Shown here in pieces: positions 44,260 through 52,996 of a DNA stretch of 64,000 bases. Origin of the DNA: Oscillospiraceae bacterium (GTDB taxonomy: Bacteria > Bacillota > Clostridia > Oscillospirales > Oscillospiraceae); contig SVKL01000007.1 of assembly GCA_015068495.1 (NCBI GenBank), positions 26,994-90,993 of the forward strand, given 5' to 3'. Under the pieces are notes generated by a model, which did not search any database, was not told the DNA's origin, and saw nothing but the letters and a program-made list of their open reading frames with translations. The translations under genes and the position numbers were made by a program. The stretch's first letter is position 1. Every line of letters starts with the position of its first letter.

Positions 44260-45150
44260 ATGAAAAAAGAAAGCATTTTCACCGGCGCGGCAACCGCCAT
44301 TGTTACCCCTATGAACGCCAATGGCGTTGACTATGAAGCCTTTGAACGGATGCTGAACTGGCAGGTGCAGCAAGGCATTGACGCTTTGGTCATTTGCGGC
44401 ACCACCGGCGAGGGTTCCACCTTGACCGATGAAGAGCACCGTCAGGTGCTGCAATTTGCCATCAAGGTTGTGGACGGCCGGGTTCCTATGATTGCCGGCA
44501 CCGGCTCCAACGATGCAGCTTATGCCATTGAGCTGACAAAATATGCCTGCAGCATTGGCTACGATGCTATGCTGCTGGTGACACCTTATTATAATAAGAC
44601 AACCCAGAGAGGTTTGGTTGCATTCTTTACCGCAATTGCGGACGCTTCCACAAAGCCTGTGATTTTGTACAACGTTCCCTCCCGTACCGGCGTGAATATT
44701 GAGCCTGCCACCTACGCAAAGCTTGCCGGTCATCCTATGATTGCCGCCATCAAGGAAGCCAGCGGCAACATCTCCAAGATTGTAGAGACTGCTGCTCTCG
44801 TAGGCGATCAGCTGGATATCTACTCCGGCAACGATGACCAAATCGTCCCCATCTTGGCTTGCGGCGGCAAGGGCGTGATTTCCGTGCTGTCCAATGTTGT
44901 ACCGGCAGAAACCTCTTTGCTGTGCAAAAAGTTCTTTGCCGGCGATGTACAGGGGGCTATGGAAATGCAAAAGAAGTATCTGCCCCTGACCAACGCGCTG
45001 TTCTGCGAAGTAAACCCCATCCCTGCCAAAGCGGCGGCTGCTGCTATGGGCTACGGTGAAAACTATGTCCGTCTGCCGCTGGTAACTATGGAAGAGACAG
45101 CCCGGCAGCATCTGCTGGAATGTATGCGCGAAGTGGGCGTAAACGTATGA
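44260..45150 (+). CDS. dapA: 4-hydroxy-tetrahydrodipicolinate synthase (DapA)
   Basis: It condenses pyruvate with aspartate semialdehyde, the committed step to diaminopimelate and lysine. At 296 residues it has family length. GTTGEGSTL carries the conserved threonine pair, YNVPSRTGVN the catalytic tyrosine and arginine-binding region, and AIKEASGN the Schiff-base lysine. The ATG at 44260 follows AAGGAG by 9 bases; the longer upstream frame would enter the terminator. lysA lies 28 bp downstream, and both are under the lysine riboswitch. Confidence 0.96.
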   Translation: MKKESIFTGAATAIVTPMNANGVDYEAFERMLNWQVQQGIDALVICGTTGEGSTLTDEEHRQVLQFAIKVVDGRVPMIAGTGSNDAAYAIELTKYACSIGYDAMLLVTPYYNKTTQRGLVAFFTAIADASTKPVILYNVPSRTGVNIEPATYAKLAGHPMIAAIKEASGNISKIVETAALVGDQLDIYSGNDDQIVPILACGGKGVISVLSNVVPAETSLLCKKFFAGDVQGAMEMQKKYLPLTNALFCEVNPIPAKAAAAAMGYGENYVRLPLVTMEETARQHLLECMREVGVNV

Positions 45151-45178
45151 TTCGGTTCTAAGGAGAAAGAGAAATACT

Positions 45179-46474
45179 ATGCTCTACGATAACCTCTCTG
45201 TAAATTCGGATGGACATTTGGTATTTGCAGGATACGATACGCTGGAACTGGCAAAGGAATTCGGCACAGCCCTGTACGTGATGGACGAAGACCGGATTCG
45301 CCGGCGGTGCCGGGAGTATCAGCAGGCAATGGCGACCTACCTGCCTGCCGGCTCTCACCCGCTGTTTGCCAGCAAGGCTATGAGTATCCAGCGGATTTAC
45401 CAAATTATGAAAGAGGAGAATATGGGGGTTGATGTGGTCTCCCCCGGTGAATTATATACCGCTGTCAAGGCAGGCTTTCCTATGGAAAACGCCTATTTTC
45501 ACGGCAGCAGTAAGACAGACGAAGACATTCGCTTCGCTATGCAGCACAAAATCGGTTTCTTCGTCTGCGACAATGCTGATGAGCTGGATGCCATTGACGC
45601 AGAAGCCGGGAAACAAGGCATCTGCCAAAAAATCCTGCTGCGCCTTGCCCCCGGTATTGACCCCCACACCCACGAGAAGATCAACACCGGCCGGGTAGAC
45701 TCCAAGTTCGGCGTTGCCATCGAGACCGGACAGGCCGCCGCGCTGGTGGGAAAGGCCCTTGCAAAGAAGAACATCTCCCTTTGGGGATACCATTGCCACG
45801 TGGGCTCTCAGCTGTTTGACGAAGTGCTGTTTTGTGATGCCGCTACCAATATGCTGGGCTTTGTGGCAGATATGCAAAAGCAGTACGGCCACAAAGCCAA
45901 GGTTGTGAATCTGGGCGGCGGTATGGGTGTGCCATACACGGAAGAAGAGGACCGGATTGATTACGCCGGCACCATTCAAAAAATCGGCGCTCATATCACT
46001 GCTTTGTGCCAGCAGCTGGAGATTACGCCTCCTGCAATTTTGATGGAGCCGGGCCGCAGCATCGTGGCAGATTCCGGCATCACCCTCTACACCGTTACCG
46101 GCACCAAGGAGATTCCGGGCTTTAAGAATTTTGTGGGCATCGACGGCGGTATGACAGATAACCCCCGCTACACCCTGTACCAGTCTCCCTACACTGTGTA
46201 TAACGCCGGAAAGATGGATAAGCAGGCAGATTTCCTATGCACTGTGGCAGGCCGCTGCTGTGAAAGCGGCGACCTGATTCAGGAAAAGGTCTCTCTGCCC
46301 CGTCCTGTTCGGGGAGATATACTGGCTGTTCTGACCACAGGCGCTTACAACTACTCTATGGCATCCAACTACAATCGGGTGCCCCGTCCGCCGGTGGTAA
46401 TGATTGGGGAAAGCGGTCCTTATATCGCTGTCCGCCGGGAAACCTACGAAGATTTGCTCCTTTGCGATCAATAA
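45179..46474 (+). CDS. lysA: Diaminopimelate decarboxylase (LysA)
   Basis: This PLP enzyme converts meso-diaminopimelate to lysine, the last step of the pathway. Its 431 residues form an alanine-racemase-type barrel followed by a beta domain. PLFASKAMS contains the PLP lysine, HVGSQ and GGGMGVPY the phosphate-binding loops, EPGRSIVADSG the substrate-binding arginine, and TTGAYNYSMASNYN the C-terminal active-site segment with the conserved tyrosine. AAGGAGAAAGAG precedes the ATG. It forms a two-gene operon with dapA, so lysine feeds back on both. Confidence 0.95.
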   Translation: MLYDNLSVNSDGHLVFAGYDTLELAKEFGTALYVMDEDRIRRRCREYQQAMATYLPAGSHPLFASKAMSIQRIYQIMKEENMGVDVVSPGELYTAVKAGFPMENAYFHGSSKTDEDIRFAMQHKIGFFVCDNADELDAIDAEAGKQGICQKILLRLAPGIDPHTHEKINTGRVDSKFGVAIETGQAAALVGKALAKKNISLWGYHCHVGSQLFDEVLFCDAATNMLGFVADMQKQYGHKAKVVNLGGGMGVPYTEEEDRIDYAGTIQKIGAHITALCQQLEITPPAILMEPGRSIVADSGITLYTVTGTKEIPGFKNFVGIDGGMTDNPRYTLYQSPYTVYNAGKMDKQADFLCTVAGRCCESGDLIQEKVSLPRPVRGDILAVLTTGAYNYSMASNYNRVPRPPVVMIGESGPYIAVRRETYEDLLLCDQ

Positions 46475-46477
46475 CAA

Positions 46478-46511
46478 AATACGCTAGCCGGTTGGCTAGC
46501 GTATTTTTTTA
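46478..46511. terminator. Bidirectional terminator between lysA and azlD
   Basis: AATACGCTAGCC (46478-46489) pairs with GGCTAGCGTATT (46494-46505) over a GGTT loop. TTTTTT follows on the plus strand, and the minus strand reads into TTTTGTTATTG, so it serves both convergent units. It overlaps the last codons of azlD slightly. Confidence 0.88.
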
Positions 46512-46817
46512 TAAGAATTTCAGCAGTTGTTCCGTCACAAAGACAACTGCGCAGCTTGCAACTGCCACAACAATCAGACTCTTTTTCTTCAGCGACAGCA
46601 GCACCGCAATGATTAACCCCAGCGCGCCGCTTATCATATGCTCCGTGGCGGAAAGAATCGCCGGAAAGGTCATCGCTGTCAGGCACACAGTAGGTACATA
46701 GTGTAAAAAGGACTTCAAAAAGCGGTTCTCAATAGGCTTTTTCAGAAGTGTCAAAGGAAGCACCCGAATCAAATAGGTGGTGACCGCCATAACAAGAATG
46801 TAAATATAGATCTTCAC
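46509..46817 (-). CDS. azlD: AzlD family small subunit of branched-chain amino-acid exporter
   Basis: A 102-residue, four-helix membrane protein with the AzlD pattern TYLIRVLPLTLL near the N-terminus and FLHYVPTVCLTAMTFPAIL in the middle. AzlC and AzlD together export branched-chain amino acids and analogues. The GTG at 46817 is chosen because AGGAGGTGGCGCA stands right before it, and it overlaps the azlC stop by 4 bases (GTGA); the longer upstream frame is inside azlC. Confidence 0.85.
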   Translation of the reverse strand: MKIYIYILVMAVTTYLIRVLPLTLLKKPIENRFLKSFLHYVPTVCLTAMTFPAILSATEHMISGALGLIIAVLLSLKKKSLIVVAVASCAVVFVTEQLLKFL

Positions 46818-47524
46818 TGCGCCACCTCCTCGTCCTGCACCGGGAAGAGCAAAGCGCAGACAGATGCCGCCAAAACAGTGCAAATTACAATTGCCAAGCC
46901 GCCGGAAACTTTATTCAGTCCGGGCACCCACGCAAACAGGCAGCTGAAGATCAGCGCCAGAAGCACAGCAATCAGAATCGGCTTTTCCGCTTTCGCCTGA
47001 GGTACAACAACGGCAATAAACATCCCGTAAAGCATGACCCCCAGCGCCATACGTATGGACTCCGGAAGCAGAGATCCTGCAATGGCGCCCAGCGCCGTTC
47101 CGGAGATCCACCCCAGCGCGGCAATCACACCGGTGCCAACAAAGAAGCTGCCGGTAAGCTGTTTCCCTCTGGACATACCCAAGGCAAATACCTCGTCTGT
47201 ATTAAAAAATGCCACCATCATCCGCATACCGATTCCCACATTATGCCCCAGCCGCTGCCCCAAAGCAAGGCTCATAAGGGCATAGCGGCTATTGATCACA
47301 ACTTGGGTCAGAATCATTTCTATAATCGCCGCTCCGGCTGCAATGACGGTAAGTCCGGCAAACTGACCGGCGCTGGTCAAATTGGATGCAGAAATCAGCA
47401 CCGCCTGCCAAATACGCAAGCCCTGAGCGATTGCCATTGCGCCAAAGCCGAAGCTGACGGAAAAATATCCCACGCAAACCGGCATACCTGCTCTCATACC
47501 GAAAAAGAATTCCTTTAATCTCAT
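46814..47524 (-). CDS. azlC: AzlC family branched-chain amino-acid permease subunit
   Basis: A 236-residue membrane protein with six or seven helices. It shows AzlC features: GMRAGMPVCVGYFSVSFGFG at the start, the NLTSAGQFAG segment and SRYALMSLALGQRLG. It partners AzlD in amino-acid export. The start at 47524 has only a GTAGAGG site immediately before it, so a downstream ATG is possible. The pair runs convergent to dapA-lysA; no shared regulation is visible. Confidence 0.88.
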   Translation of the reverse strand: MRLKEFFFGMRAGMPVCVGYFSVSFGFGAMAIAQGLRIWQAVLISASNLTSAGQFAGLTVIAAGAAIIEMILTQVVINSRYALMSLALGQRLGHNVGIGMRMMVAFFNTDEVFALGMSRGKQLTGSFFVGTGVIAALGWISGTALGAIAGSLLPESIRMALGVMLYGMFIAVVVPQAKAEKPILIAVLLALIFSCLFAWVPGLNKVSGGLAIVICTVLAASVCALLFPVQDEEVAQ

Positions 47525-47665
47525 CCTCTACATCTCTTTTCACATCGTCACAATCATCGCTTATTTACAAGCTTTTTTAATGTTTACCAGTATAGCACAT
47601 CCCTGCAAAGGAATCAACAACCGCGCTGCGTAAAATTACGCTGCATAGCCCCGAAGACGTCGCTT

Positions 47666-47710
47666 TTAATGGGAAAGCAATTCCGGATTTCTGCGAAGCT
47701 GTCCGGGGGT
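47666..47710 (-). pseudogene. Remnant of an AraC-type regulator gene (last 15 codons)
   Basis: The minus strand encodes TPGQLRRNPELLSH and a stop, identical in protein to the end of the intact AraC regulator at 49004-49852. The DNA differs from that gene end at only a few positions. Nothing AraC-like precedes it, so it is a leftover of a duplication or a recombination scar. The rest of the 47525-47838 interval holds only the promoter of the lipoprotein gene. Confidence 0.75.
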
Positions 47711-47780
47711 ATTTTTTATGGGGTATTTTGTGGATATGTGGGAGATTCTGTGGAATATCCGGGGATTTTGACCCAGTTTC

Positions 47781-47809
47781 TTGCACTTTTGTAACATTTA
47801 TGTTATGCT
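47781..47809 (+). promoter_or_regulatory. Promoter of the DUF4886-like lipoprotein gene
   Basis: TTGCAC, a 17-base spacer and TATGCT with an upstream TG at the extended -10 position, 30 bp before the ATG. Confidence 0.7.
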
Positions 47810-47838
47810 GAACAAAACCATACCGGGAGGTTACCGCA

Positions 47839-48963
47839 ATGAAAAAGATGCTCGCAATCCTGTTGATTTTGGCGCTTGTTCTATCTGTAGCTGCCTGCGG
47901 CAAAAAGAAGCCCGACGCATCTGCCGACAGTTCTGATTCTGTCGGCACAACGGAAGCCGTAAGCGCCAACACCGAAAACACGGAAGAATCCGAAGAAACA
48001 GCTCCGCCACATACCCACAGTTACACCAGCCAAATCACCACTGCCACCACCTGTGAAAAAGACGGCGTAAAGACATTTTCCTGTGCCTGCGGTGATTCCT
48101 ATACGGAACCCCTTGCCGCTACCGGCCACAGTTGGGATGTTTGGAAAAATGCCGATGAAGTCGGCTATTTGACCCGCAGCTGCGAAAACTGCGGCAACAC
48201 AGAAACCAAGGAGGGATATCTGGAAATGAACGTTCTGTCCATCGGCAACAGTTATTCACAAGATGCCCAGCGGTATCTGAACCAAATTGCAGCTGCAGAC
48301 GGCTTCGACCTGCAGGTCGCCAATCTGTACTACAGCGGCTGCTCCCTGGCCACCCACTACAGCAATATGCAAAATGGCAATGCCGCCTACAACTACGATA
48401 TCAACGGCGCCACCTCAGGCCCCAAGATTTCTCTGGAAGAAGCTTTGGAGAAGCAGGACTGGGATGTAGTAACCCTCCAGCAGGTCAGCGGCGACTCCCC
48501 TGATTACAGCACCTATCAGCCCTATTTGGATGAGCTGGTCGCCTATGTGCGCACCTATGCGCCCAACGCCAAAATCGTAATCCACCAAACTTGGGCCTAT
48601 GAAAAGGGTTCCTGGAAACTGGACGGCGCCGGCTACGGCAAAACCGAAAACGGCAAAATGCTGGAAGACATCAAAGCCACCATCGCGCAAGCGGCACAGG
48701 ATGTGAATGCAGACTATGTGATCCCCTCCGGAGAGTTGTTCGGTAAACTGCTGGAAAACAACATCACCGCCCTTTACCGGGATTCCTACCACGCCAGCTT
48801 TGGCATTGGCCGGTATGCCTTGGGACTTCTGTGGTATCGAGCATTGACCGGAAACCACGTTGCAAACAACACCTTTGCCGATTTTAGCGAGCCTATTACT
48901 GATGAGCAGGTCGCTGCCATCAAACTGTGCGTGACAGAAATTGCCGCCAAGCACGGCCTGTAA
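47839..48963 (+). CDS. Lipoprotein with Cys-cluster repeat and DUF4886/SGNH-hydrolase-like domain
   Basis: The N-terminus LLILALVLSVAACGKKK has a lipobox (L-S-V-A-A-C) for lipid attachment. After a Ser/Glu-rich linker, residues about 60-130 contain HTHSY, CEKDG, FSCACGD, GHSW and CENCG, related to the repeats of the 672-residue surface protein. The C-terminal ~240 residues start with VLSIGNSYSQDAQRYL, like block I of SGNH hydrolases with G-N-S. Later come HQTWAYE and DSYHASFGIGRYALG, where the histidine would complete the catalytic pair. I expect deacylation of a surface glycan or similar ester, but the substrate is unknown. It has its own promoter and a strong terminator. Confidence 0.78.
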   Translation: MKKMLAILLILALVLSVAACGKKKPDASADSSDSVGTTEAVSANTENTEESEETAPPHTHSYTSQITTATTCEKDGVKTFSCACGDSYTEPLAATGHSWDVWKNADEVGYLTRSCENCGNTETKEGYLEMNVLSIGNSYSQDAQRYLNQIAAADGFDLQVANLYYSGCSLATHYSNMQNGNAAYNYDINGATSGPKISLEEALEKQDWDVVTLQQVSGDSPDYSTYQPYLDELVAYVRTYAPNAKIVIHQTWAYEKGSWKLDGAGYGKTENGKMLEDIKATIAQAAQDVNADYVIPSGELFGKLLENNITALYRDSYHASFGIGRYALGLLWYRALTGNHVANNTFADFSEPITDEQVAAIKLCVTEIAAKHGL

Positions 48964-48972
48964 AAAGCCAAT

Positions 48973-49004
48973 CCCCCTCGGGTTTCTTCCCGAGGGGGTG
49001 TTTT
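48973..49004 (+). terminator. Terminator after the DUF4886-like gene
   Basis: CCCCCTCGGG (48973-48982) and CCCGAGGGGG (48989-48998) form a 10-bp stem followed by TGTTTTC. It abuts the stop codon of the convergent AraC gene. Confidence 0.85.
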
Positions 49005-49852
49005 CAATGGGAAAGCAATTCCGGATTCCTGCGGAGCTGTCCGGGGGTAAGGCCTGTGTGTTTTTTGAAGGCCTTGTTGAAATGAACCGTGCTGTTAAAT
49101 CCACATTCCAAGGCAATCTGCAGCATAGTAATCCCTTTGCCACCGCAAATCAGCCCCACAGCCCGTTCCACACGCCGGGCGGTGATGTAATCCCAAAGAG
49201 AAATACCGTTGAGGGCCTTGAAAAGATGGGAAAAGTAATTGGGACTTAAATGCACAATCTGCGCAAGGGCATCGAGGGTGATTCTTTCACACAGGTGCTG
49301 GCTGATATAATCACACACCGCAACCATATCAAAGGAACAAGGCCTTACACTACCCGGATTGTTTGCGCAATACCCTTGGTTGCGGAACAAATCCACAAGC
49401 ATCAGATTCAAATGCGCCTTAACCGCAATGGGGTGCATCGCCTGTCCTTTTTCAAATTCTTCCTTAATTCTCTCTTGATTCCCGCGAATCACCTGCGCCC
49501 GTTCCGCCGGAATCCGGTTTTCAAAATCCGGCGCGTGGGAAAAGCACAGATTCATCAAATTCTCCTCCGCCCAGTTATCCTGTTCTCCGGTTAAATAGCG
49601 GGGCTCGAAATGGAGATTCGTCAGGAGCATTTCCTCGCTGCAGGCAGTGATACAGTGGATTTCGTTGGCAGAGAAAACAAATACATCGCCGGCTTCCATC
49701 GGGTAAACCGCCTTCTCGGTGGAATACTCCCCCCGTCCACGGTCTACTACGGTGATCTCGAAGCGGGTGTGGGCGTGTTTGGTGTAGGGACGTGTTCCCA
49801 CCGCCACATCTGTACGCCACATTCGCAGCAGGGGCTTGCCGCTTTGCAGCAT
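49004..49852 (-). CDS. AraC family transcriptional regulator of the sugar-acid operon
   Basis: The N-terminal ~100 residues form a cupin-like sensor (THTRFEITVVDRGRG-type strands, MEAGDVFVFSANEIH). The last ~100 carry two helix-turn-helix motifs: ITLDALAQIVHLSPNYFSHL, then ITMLQIALECGFNSTVHFNK, ending in LTPGQLRRN, as in AraC/XylS activators. The ATG at 49852 follows ATAGGAGAACTG; an in-frame GTG at 49876 after TTGGAG is a possible alternative. It is transcribed divergently from the six-gene operon starting at 50000, the usual arrangement for a local activator that binds the inducing sugar acid. The last 14 codons are duplicated at 47666-47710. Confidence 0.9.
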   Translation of the reverse strand: MLQSGKPLLRMWRTDVAVGTRPYTKHAHTRFEITVVDRGRGEYSTEKAVYPMEAGDVFVFSANEIHCITACSEEMLLTNLHFEPRYLTGEQDNWAEENLMNLCFSHAPDFENRIPAERAQVIRGNQERIKEEFEKGQAMHPIAVKAHLNLMLVDLFRNQGYCANNPGSVRPCSFDMVAVCDYISQHLCERITLDALAQIVHLSPNYFSHLFKALNGISLWDYITARRVERAVGLICGGKGITMLQIALECGFNSTVHFNKAFKKHTGLTPGQLRRNPELLSH

Positions 49853-49999
49853 CAGTTCTCCTATCTGCAGTATCACAAAACCACTCCAATCGTAAAATAG
49901 TTTGCAAAATTCGTAAGATATATAGAGAATTGCCCGGACAAAATCTGTAATATAGTTAGTATAAAGCAAAAACACAATTTTGTCAAAGGAGTGGTTATT

Positions 50000-51337
50000 T
50001 TGAATTATTGTTCCTGTCCCTCTGATTTGAGAATCACAGATATGCGCTTTGTGGATATCGACGGCGCGCCGAAGCGCTGCACCATTTTGCGTATCGACAC
50101 CAATCAGGGAATCAGCGGCTTTGGCGAGGTGCGCGACGCCTCCTCCAAGACCTACGCCCTGATGCTCAAAAGCCGTATTTTGGGCGAAAATCCCTGCAAT
50201 GTGGACAAGATCTTCCGTAAGATTAAGCAGTTCGGCGGTCCCTCCCGGCAGGGCGGCGGTGTAAGCGGCATTGAAATTGCCCTTTGGGATTTGGCTGGCA
50301 AAGCCTACGGCGTGCCCCTGTATCAGCTTTTGGGCGGCAAGTTCCGGGACGAGGTCCGGGTCTACTGCGACACCGACGTAGACGGCAAGCACACCGGCCA
50401 CGATATGGGTCTTGCTCTGAAAAAGCGTATGGATATGGGCTTCACCTTCTTAAAGATGGACTTGGGTATCGGTCTTCTGCTGGACGAGCCGGGAACATTG
50501 AATGCGCCCCTCGGCTTTATCGAGGATATGAAAAAGTACGCTTCCCACATCCTCAATGTGCAGGGCGGCTCTGTCACTGCCGATATGGTGCGCCACCAAA
50601 AGAGCTACTCCATCGTCACCACCGCCCATCCCCACACCGGTATTCACCTTACCGAAAAGGGTCTGGACTTCCTTGAGAACTATGTGAAGGAAGTGCGGGA
50701 GGTCATTGGCTACGAAGTACCTTTGGCTGTTGACCACTTCGGTCACATTTGCGTGGAGGACTGCATCCGCTTTGCCCGTCGTATGGAGCCGTACAACATT
50801 GCTTGGATTGAGGATATGGTTCCTTGGATGTACACCGATCAGTATGTGCGCCTGCGCAACAGCACCACCATCCCCGTGTGCACCGGTGAGGATATCTACC
50901 TGAAGGAGGGCTTTGAATCCCTTATCAAAGCCGGCGGCGTTTCCGTTATCCACCCGGACATCCTGACTTGCGGCGGCGCGCTGGAGCTGAAGAAGATTGC
51001 AGATATCGCCGACGAAAACGGCGTGGCAACCGCTATCCATATGGCAGAGAGCCCTGTGGCTTGTCTGGCAGCCGTTCAAACCGCAGCTGCTATGCACAAC
51101 GTGCTGGCGCTGGAATTCCATTCCGTGGATGTGCCTTGGTGGGCAGATATGGTCACCGGCATTGACAACCCCATCTTCAAAGACGGCTTTATCAAAGTGC
51201 CTGAAAAGCCCGGCCTTGGCTTTGACGATCTGAACGAAGAGGTTATCCGGGAGCATATCAATCCCAGCATCCCCGGCTATTTTGAACCCACAGACGCGTG
51301 GGATAAAGAATTTTCAAACGATAGAATTTGGAGCTGA
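50000..51337 (+). CDS. Enolase-superfamily sugar-acid dehydratase (mandelate racemase/muconate lactonizing type)
   Basis: The 445-residue product has an N-terminal capping domain and a barrel with the superfamily residues in order: a lysine in FLKMDLG, metal ligands in LAVDHFGH, WIEDMVPW and CTGEDIY, and a histidine in ATAIHMAES. Members of this group dehydrate aldonic or aldaric acids to 2-keto-3-deoxy acids. With KDG kinase and KDPG aldolase in the same operon, a hexonate dehydratase making KDG is the best inference; the exact substrate cannot be read. The start is probably TTG at 50000, since AAAGGAG stands 8 bases before it; a GTG at 49991 overlaps that site. Confidence 0.85.
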   Translation: MNYCSCPSDLRITDMRFVDIDGAPKRCTILRIDTNQGISGFGEVRDASSKTYALMLKSRILGENPCNVDKIFRKIKQFGGPSRQGGGVSGIEIALWDLAGKAYGVPLYQLLGGKFRDEVRVYCDTDVDGKHTGHDMGLALKKRMDMGFTFLKMDLGIGLLLDEPGTLNAPLGFIEDMKKYASHILNVQGGSVTADMVRHQKSYSIVTTAHPHTGIHLTEKGLDFLENYVKEVREVIGYEVPLAVDHFGHICVEDCIRFARRMEPYNIAWIEDMVPWMYTDQYVRLRNSTTIPVCTGEDIYLKEGFESLIKAGGVSVIHPDILTCGGALELKKIADIADENGVATAIHMAESPVACLAAVQTAAAMHNVLALEFHSVDVPWWADMVTGIDNPIFKDGFIKVPEKPGLGFDDLNEEVIREHINPSIPGYFEPTDAWDKEFSNDRIWS

Positions 51338-51341
51338 TATT

Positions 51342-52256
51342 ATGCATTTTAATGACAGAGAAAGCGTTATCGCATTGACCCCCTTATGGAAGGGCGAAAG
51401 ACTGCCCGACGGCAGACCCAAGGTAGCAGACAAATACTTGGACGCTCTTTACGGAATGACCTTGGAAGAGGTTTGGAAGCCCATTTTTGTTCTGGGCTAT
51501 GAGAATCAGTTTGTTGGCGGCGGCGAAGCGCCTATGCAAACCCTCCACGACGACGGAAGAAAGCTGGTGGGACGCGCCGTTACCTGCACCTTCTGCCCCA
51601 CCCGTCCCGACCTGCACGAGCTGCAGTTTGCCCGTGGCGCAGAGGATGGCAGATCCGGCAACTACAACCAGTGGGTTATCGACAATCTTTATGAACGGGA
51701 CGTTGTTGTCTGCGATATGTACGACAAGATTTACAAGGGCACCTTCGTAGGCGGCAACCTGACAACCGCTATCCATAAGCGCACCAAAAACGGCGGCGCT
51801 GTTGTTTGGGGCGGCGTCCGGGATGTGGAGCAGATGAAGCAGGTGCCGGATGTGCAGGTGTATTACCGTGGCATTGACCCCACCCCCATCCGTGATTTTG
51901 TTATGAAGGACTGGAACGACATCACCAATTTCGGCGGCGCTGTTTGCCTGCCCGGTGACGTTGTGTTCGGCGCCGGCGGCGGCGTGCTGTTTATCCCGGC
52001 TCATTTGGTTGCCGACGTGGTTGAAGGCGCTGCCAAGACCCACGTAAAGGACGATTTCGGCTTTGAAATGATCGGTCAGGGCAAGTTCACCACCGCACAG
52101 ATTGACCGGAACACCTGGACAGAAGAAATGCTGGATATGCTGGTGGAGTGGATCAAGACCGATCCCAGAGGCGAAGAGTACCGGGATTTGGATTGGAGCA
52201 AGGAATATGACCTTGCCCGCAACGGTGATCCCAACGACACCCAGACAGCGCTGTAA
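51342..52256 (+). CDS. RraA family protein (HMG aldolase / oxaloacetate decarboxylase-like fold), enlarged
   Basis: The 304-residue protein contains GRAVTCTF, GGVRDVEQMKQ and CLPGDVVFGAGGGVLFIP, matching the RraA fold, where an arginine-aspartate pair and a glycine-rich loop bind a divalent metal and a 2-oxo acid. It is longer than typical RraA proteins (about 160-230 residues), with extra N- and C-terminal segments. Relatives cleave or decarboxylate 2-oxo acids, or are misannotated as menaquinone methyltransferases. In this operon a role on a 2-keto sugar acid is plausible. GGAGCTGATATT precedes the ATG 4 bp after the dehydratase. Confidence 0.8.
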   Translation: MHFNDRESVIALTPLWKGERLPDGRPKVADKYLDALYGMTLEEVWKPIFVLGYENQFVGGGEAPMQTLHDDGRKLVGRAVTCTFCPTRPDLHELQFARGAEDGRSGNYNQWVIDNLYERDVVVCDMYDKIYKGTFVGGNLTTAIHKRTKNGGAVVWGGVRDVEQMKQVPDVQVYYRGIDPTPIRDFVMKDWNDITNFGGAVCLPGDVVFGAGGGVLFIPAHLVADVVEGAAKTHVKDDFGFEMIGQGKFTTAQIDRNTWTEEMLDMLVEWIKTDPRGEEYRDLDWSKEYDLARNGDPNDTQTAL

Positions 52257-52267
52257 AGGTGACGGGT

Positions 52268-52996
52268 ATGAAAACTGCTCTCATTACCGGCTCTGCCCGG
52301 GGTATCGGCAGAGCGATTGCAATCCGGCTGGCAAAGGACGGCTACCACGTGATCATTCACGGCACCTCTGTCAGTGAGAACGCCCTGAAGGTCAAAAAAA
52401 TCATTGAAGAAAACGGCGGCTCGGCGCAGATTATGGCCTGCGACCTGACCGACATCGAAAAGGTCAAGGCCTTTTGCAAGGAGCTTCCTCCGGTGGATGC
52501 GCTGGTTTTGAATGCGTCCCTGCAGTACCGCACCCCTTGGCAGGAGATTTCCGTGGAAGCCTGCTACGAACAGCTGAACTGCAATTACGTCGCTTCTCTG
52601 CTGCTGATACAGGCAACTGTGCCGCATATGAAGGAAGCAGGCTGGGGCCGGATTGTTACCATTGGCTCTGTGCAGGAGGCAAAGCCCCATCCGGATATGC
52701 TGATCTATTCCGCATCCAAGGCGGCGCAAACCAATATGATGCAATCTCTCTCCCTGCAGCTGGCTGACAGCGGCATTACCGTGAACAACGTAGCGCCCGG
52801 CGTCATCTACACAGACAGAAATATGCAGGCCCTTGCCGATGCTGCCTATGCAGAAAAGGTAAGAAACAGCATCCCCGTCGGTTTCTACGGTGAGCCGGAG
52901 GATTGCGCGGGAATCGTATCCTTGCTCTGCTCTCAGGAAGGCCGCTATATCACAGGGCAAAGCATCTACGTGGACGGAGGAAAGGGCATACAATGA
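52268..52996 (+). CDS. SDR family oxidoreductase (2-deoxygluconate/ketoacyl-reductase-like)
   Basis: A 242-residue classical short-chain dehydrogenase. It has TGSARGIGRAIA as nucleotide-binding glycine motif near residue 10, a serine in TIGSVQ, and YSASKAA with catalytic tyrosine and lysine. The C-terminus GQSIYVDGGKGIQ is the usual end. Most enzymes of this type use NAD(P)H to interconvert a sugar hydroxyl and ketone. In this operon it could make or recycle the keto-acid substrate. The ATG at 52268 sits 8 bases after AAAGG; a GTG three codons earlier is less likely. The stop overlaps the next start (ATGA). Confidence 0.88.
   Translation: MKTALITGSARGIGRAIAIRLAKDGYHVIIHGTSVSENALKVKKIIEENGGSAQIMACDLTDIEKVKAFCKELPPVDALVLNASLQYRTPWQEISVEACYEQLNCNYVASLLLIQATVPHMKEAGWGRIVTIGSVQEAKPHPDMLIYSASKAAQTNMMQSLSLQLADSGITVNNVAPGVIYTDRNMQALADAAYAEKVRNSIPVGFYGEPEDCAGIVSLLCSQEGRYITGQSIYVDGGKGIQ

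Noticed and set aside
48415..49143. Minus-strand frame opposite the lipoprotein gene
   Set aside because: It is antisense to a gene with promoter, lipobox and SGNH-like motifs, and its own translation has no recognisable features.
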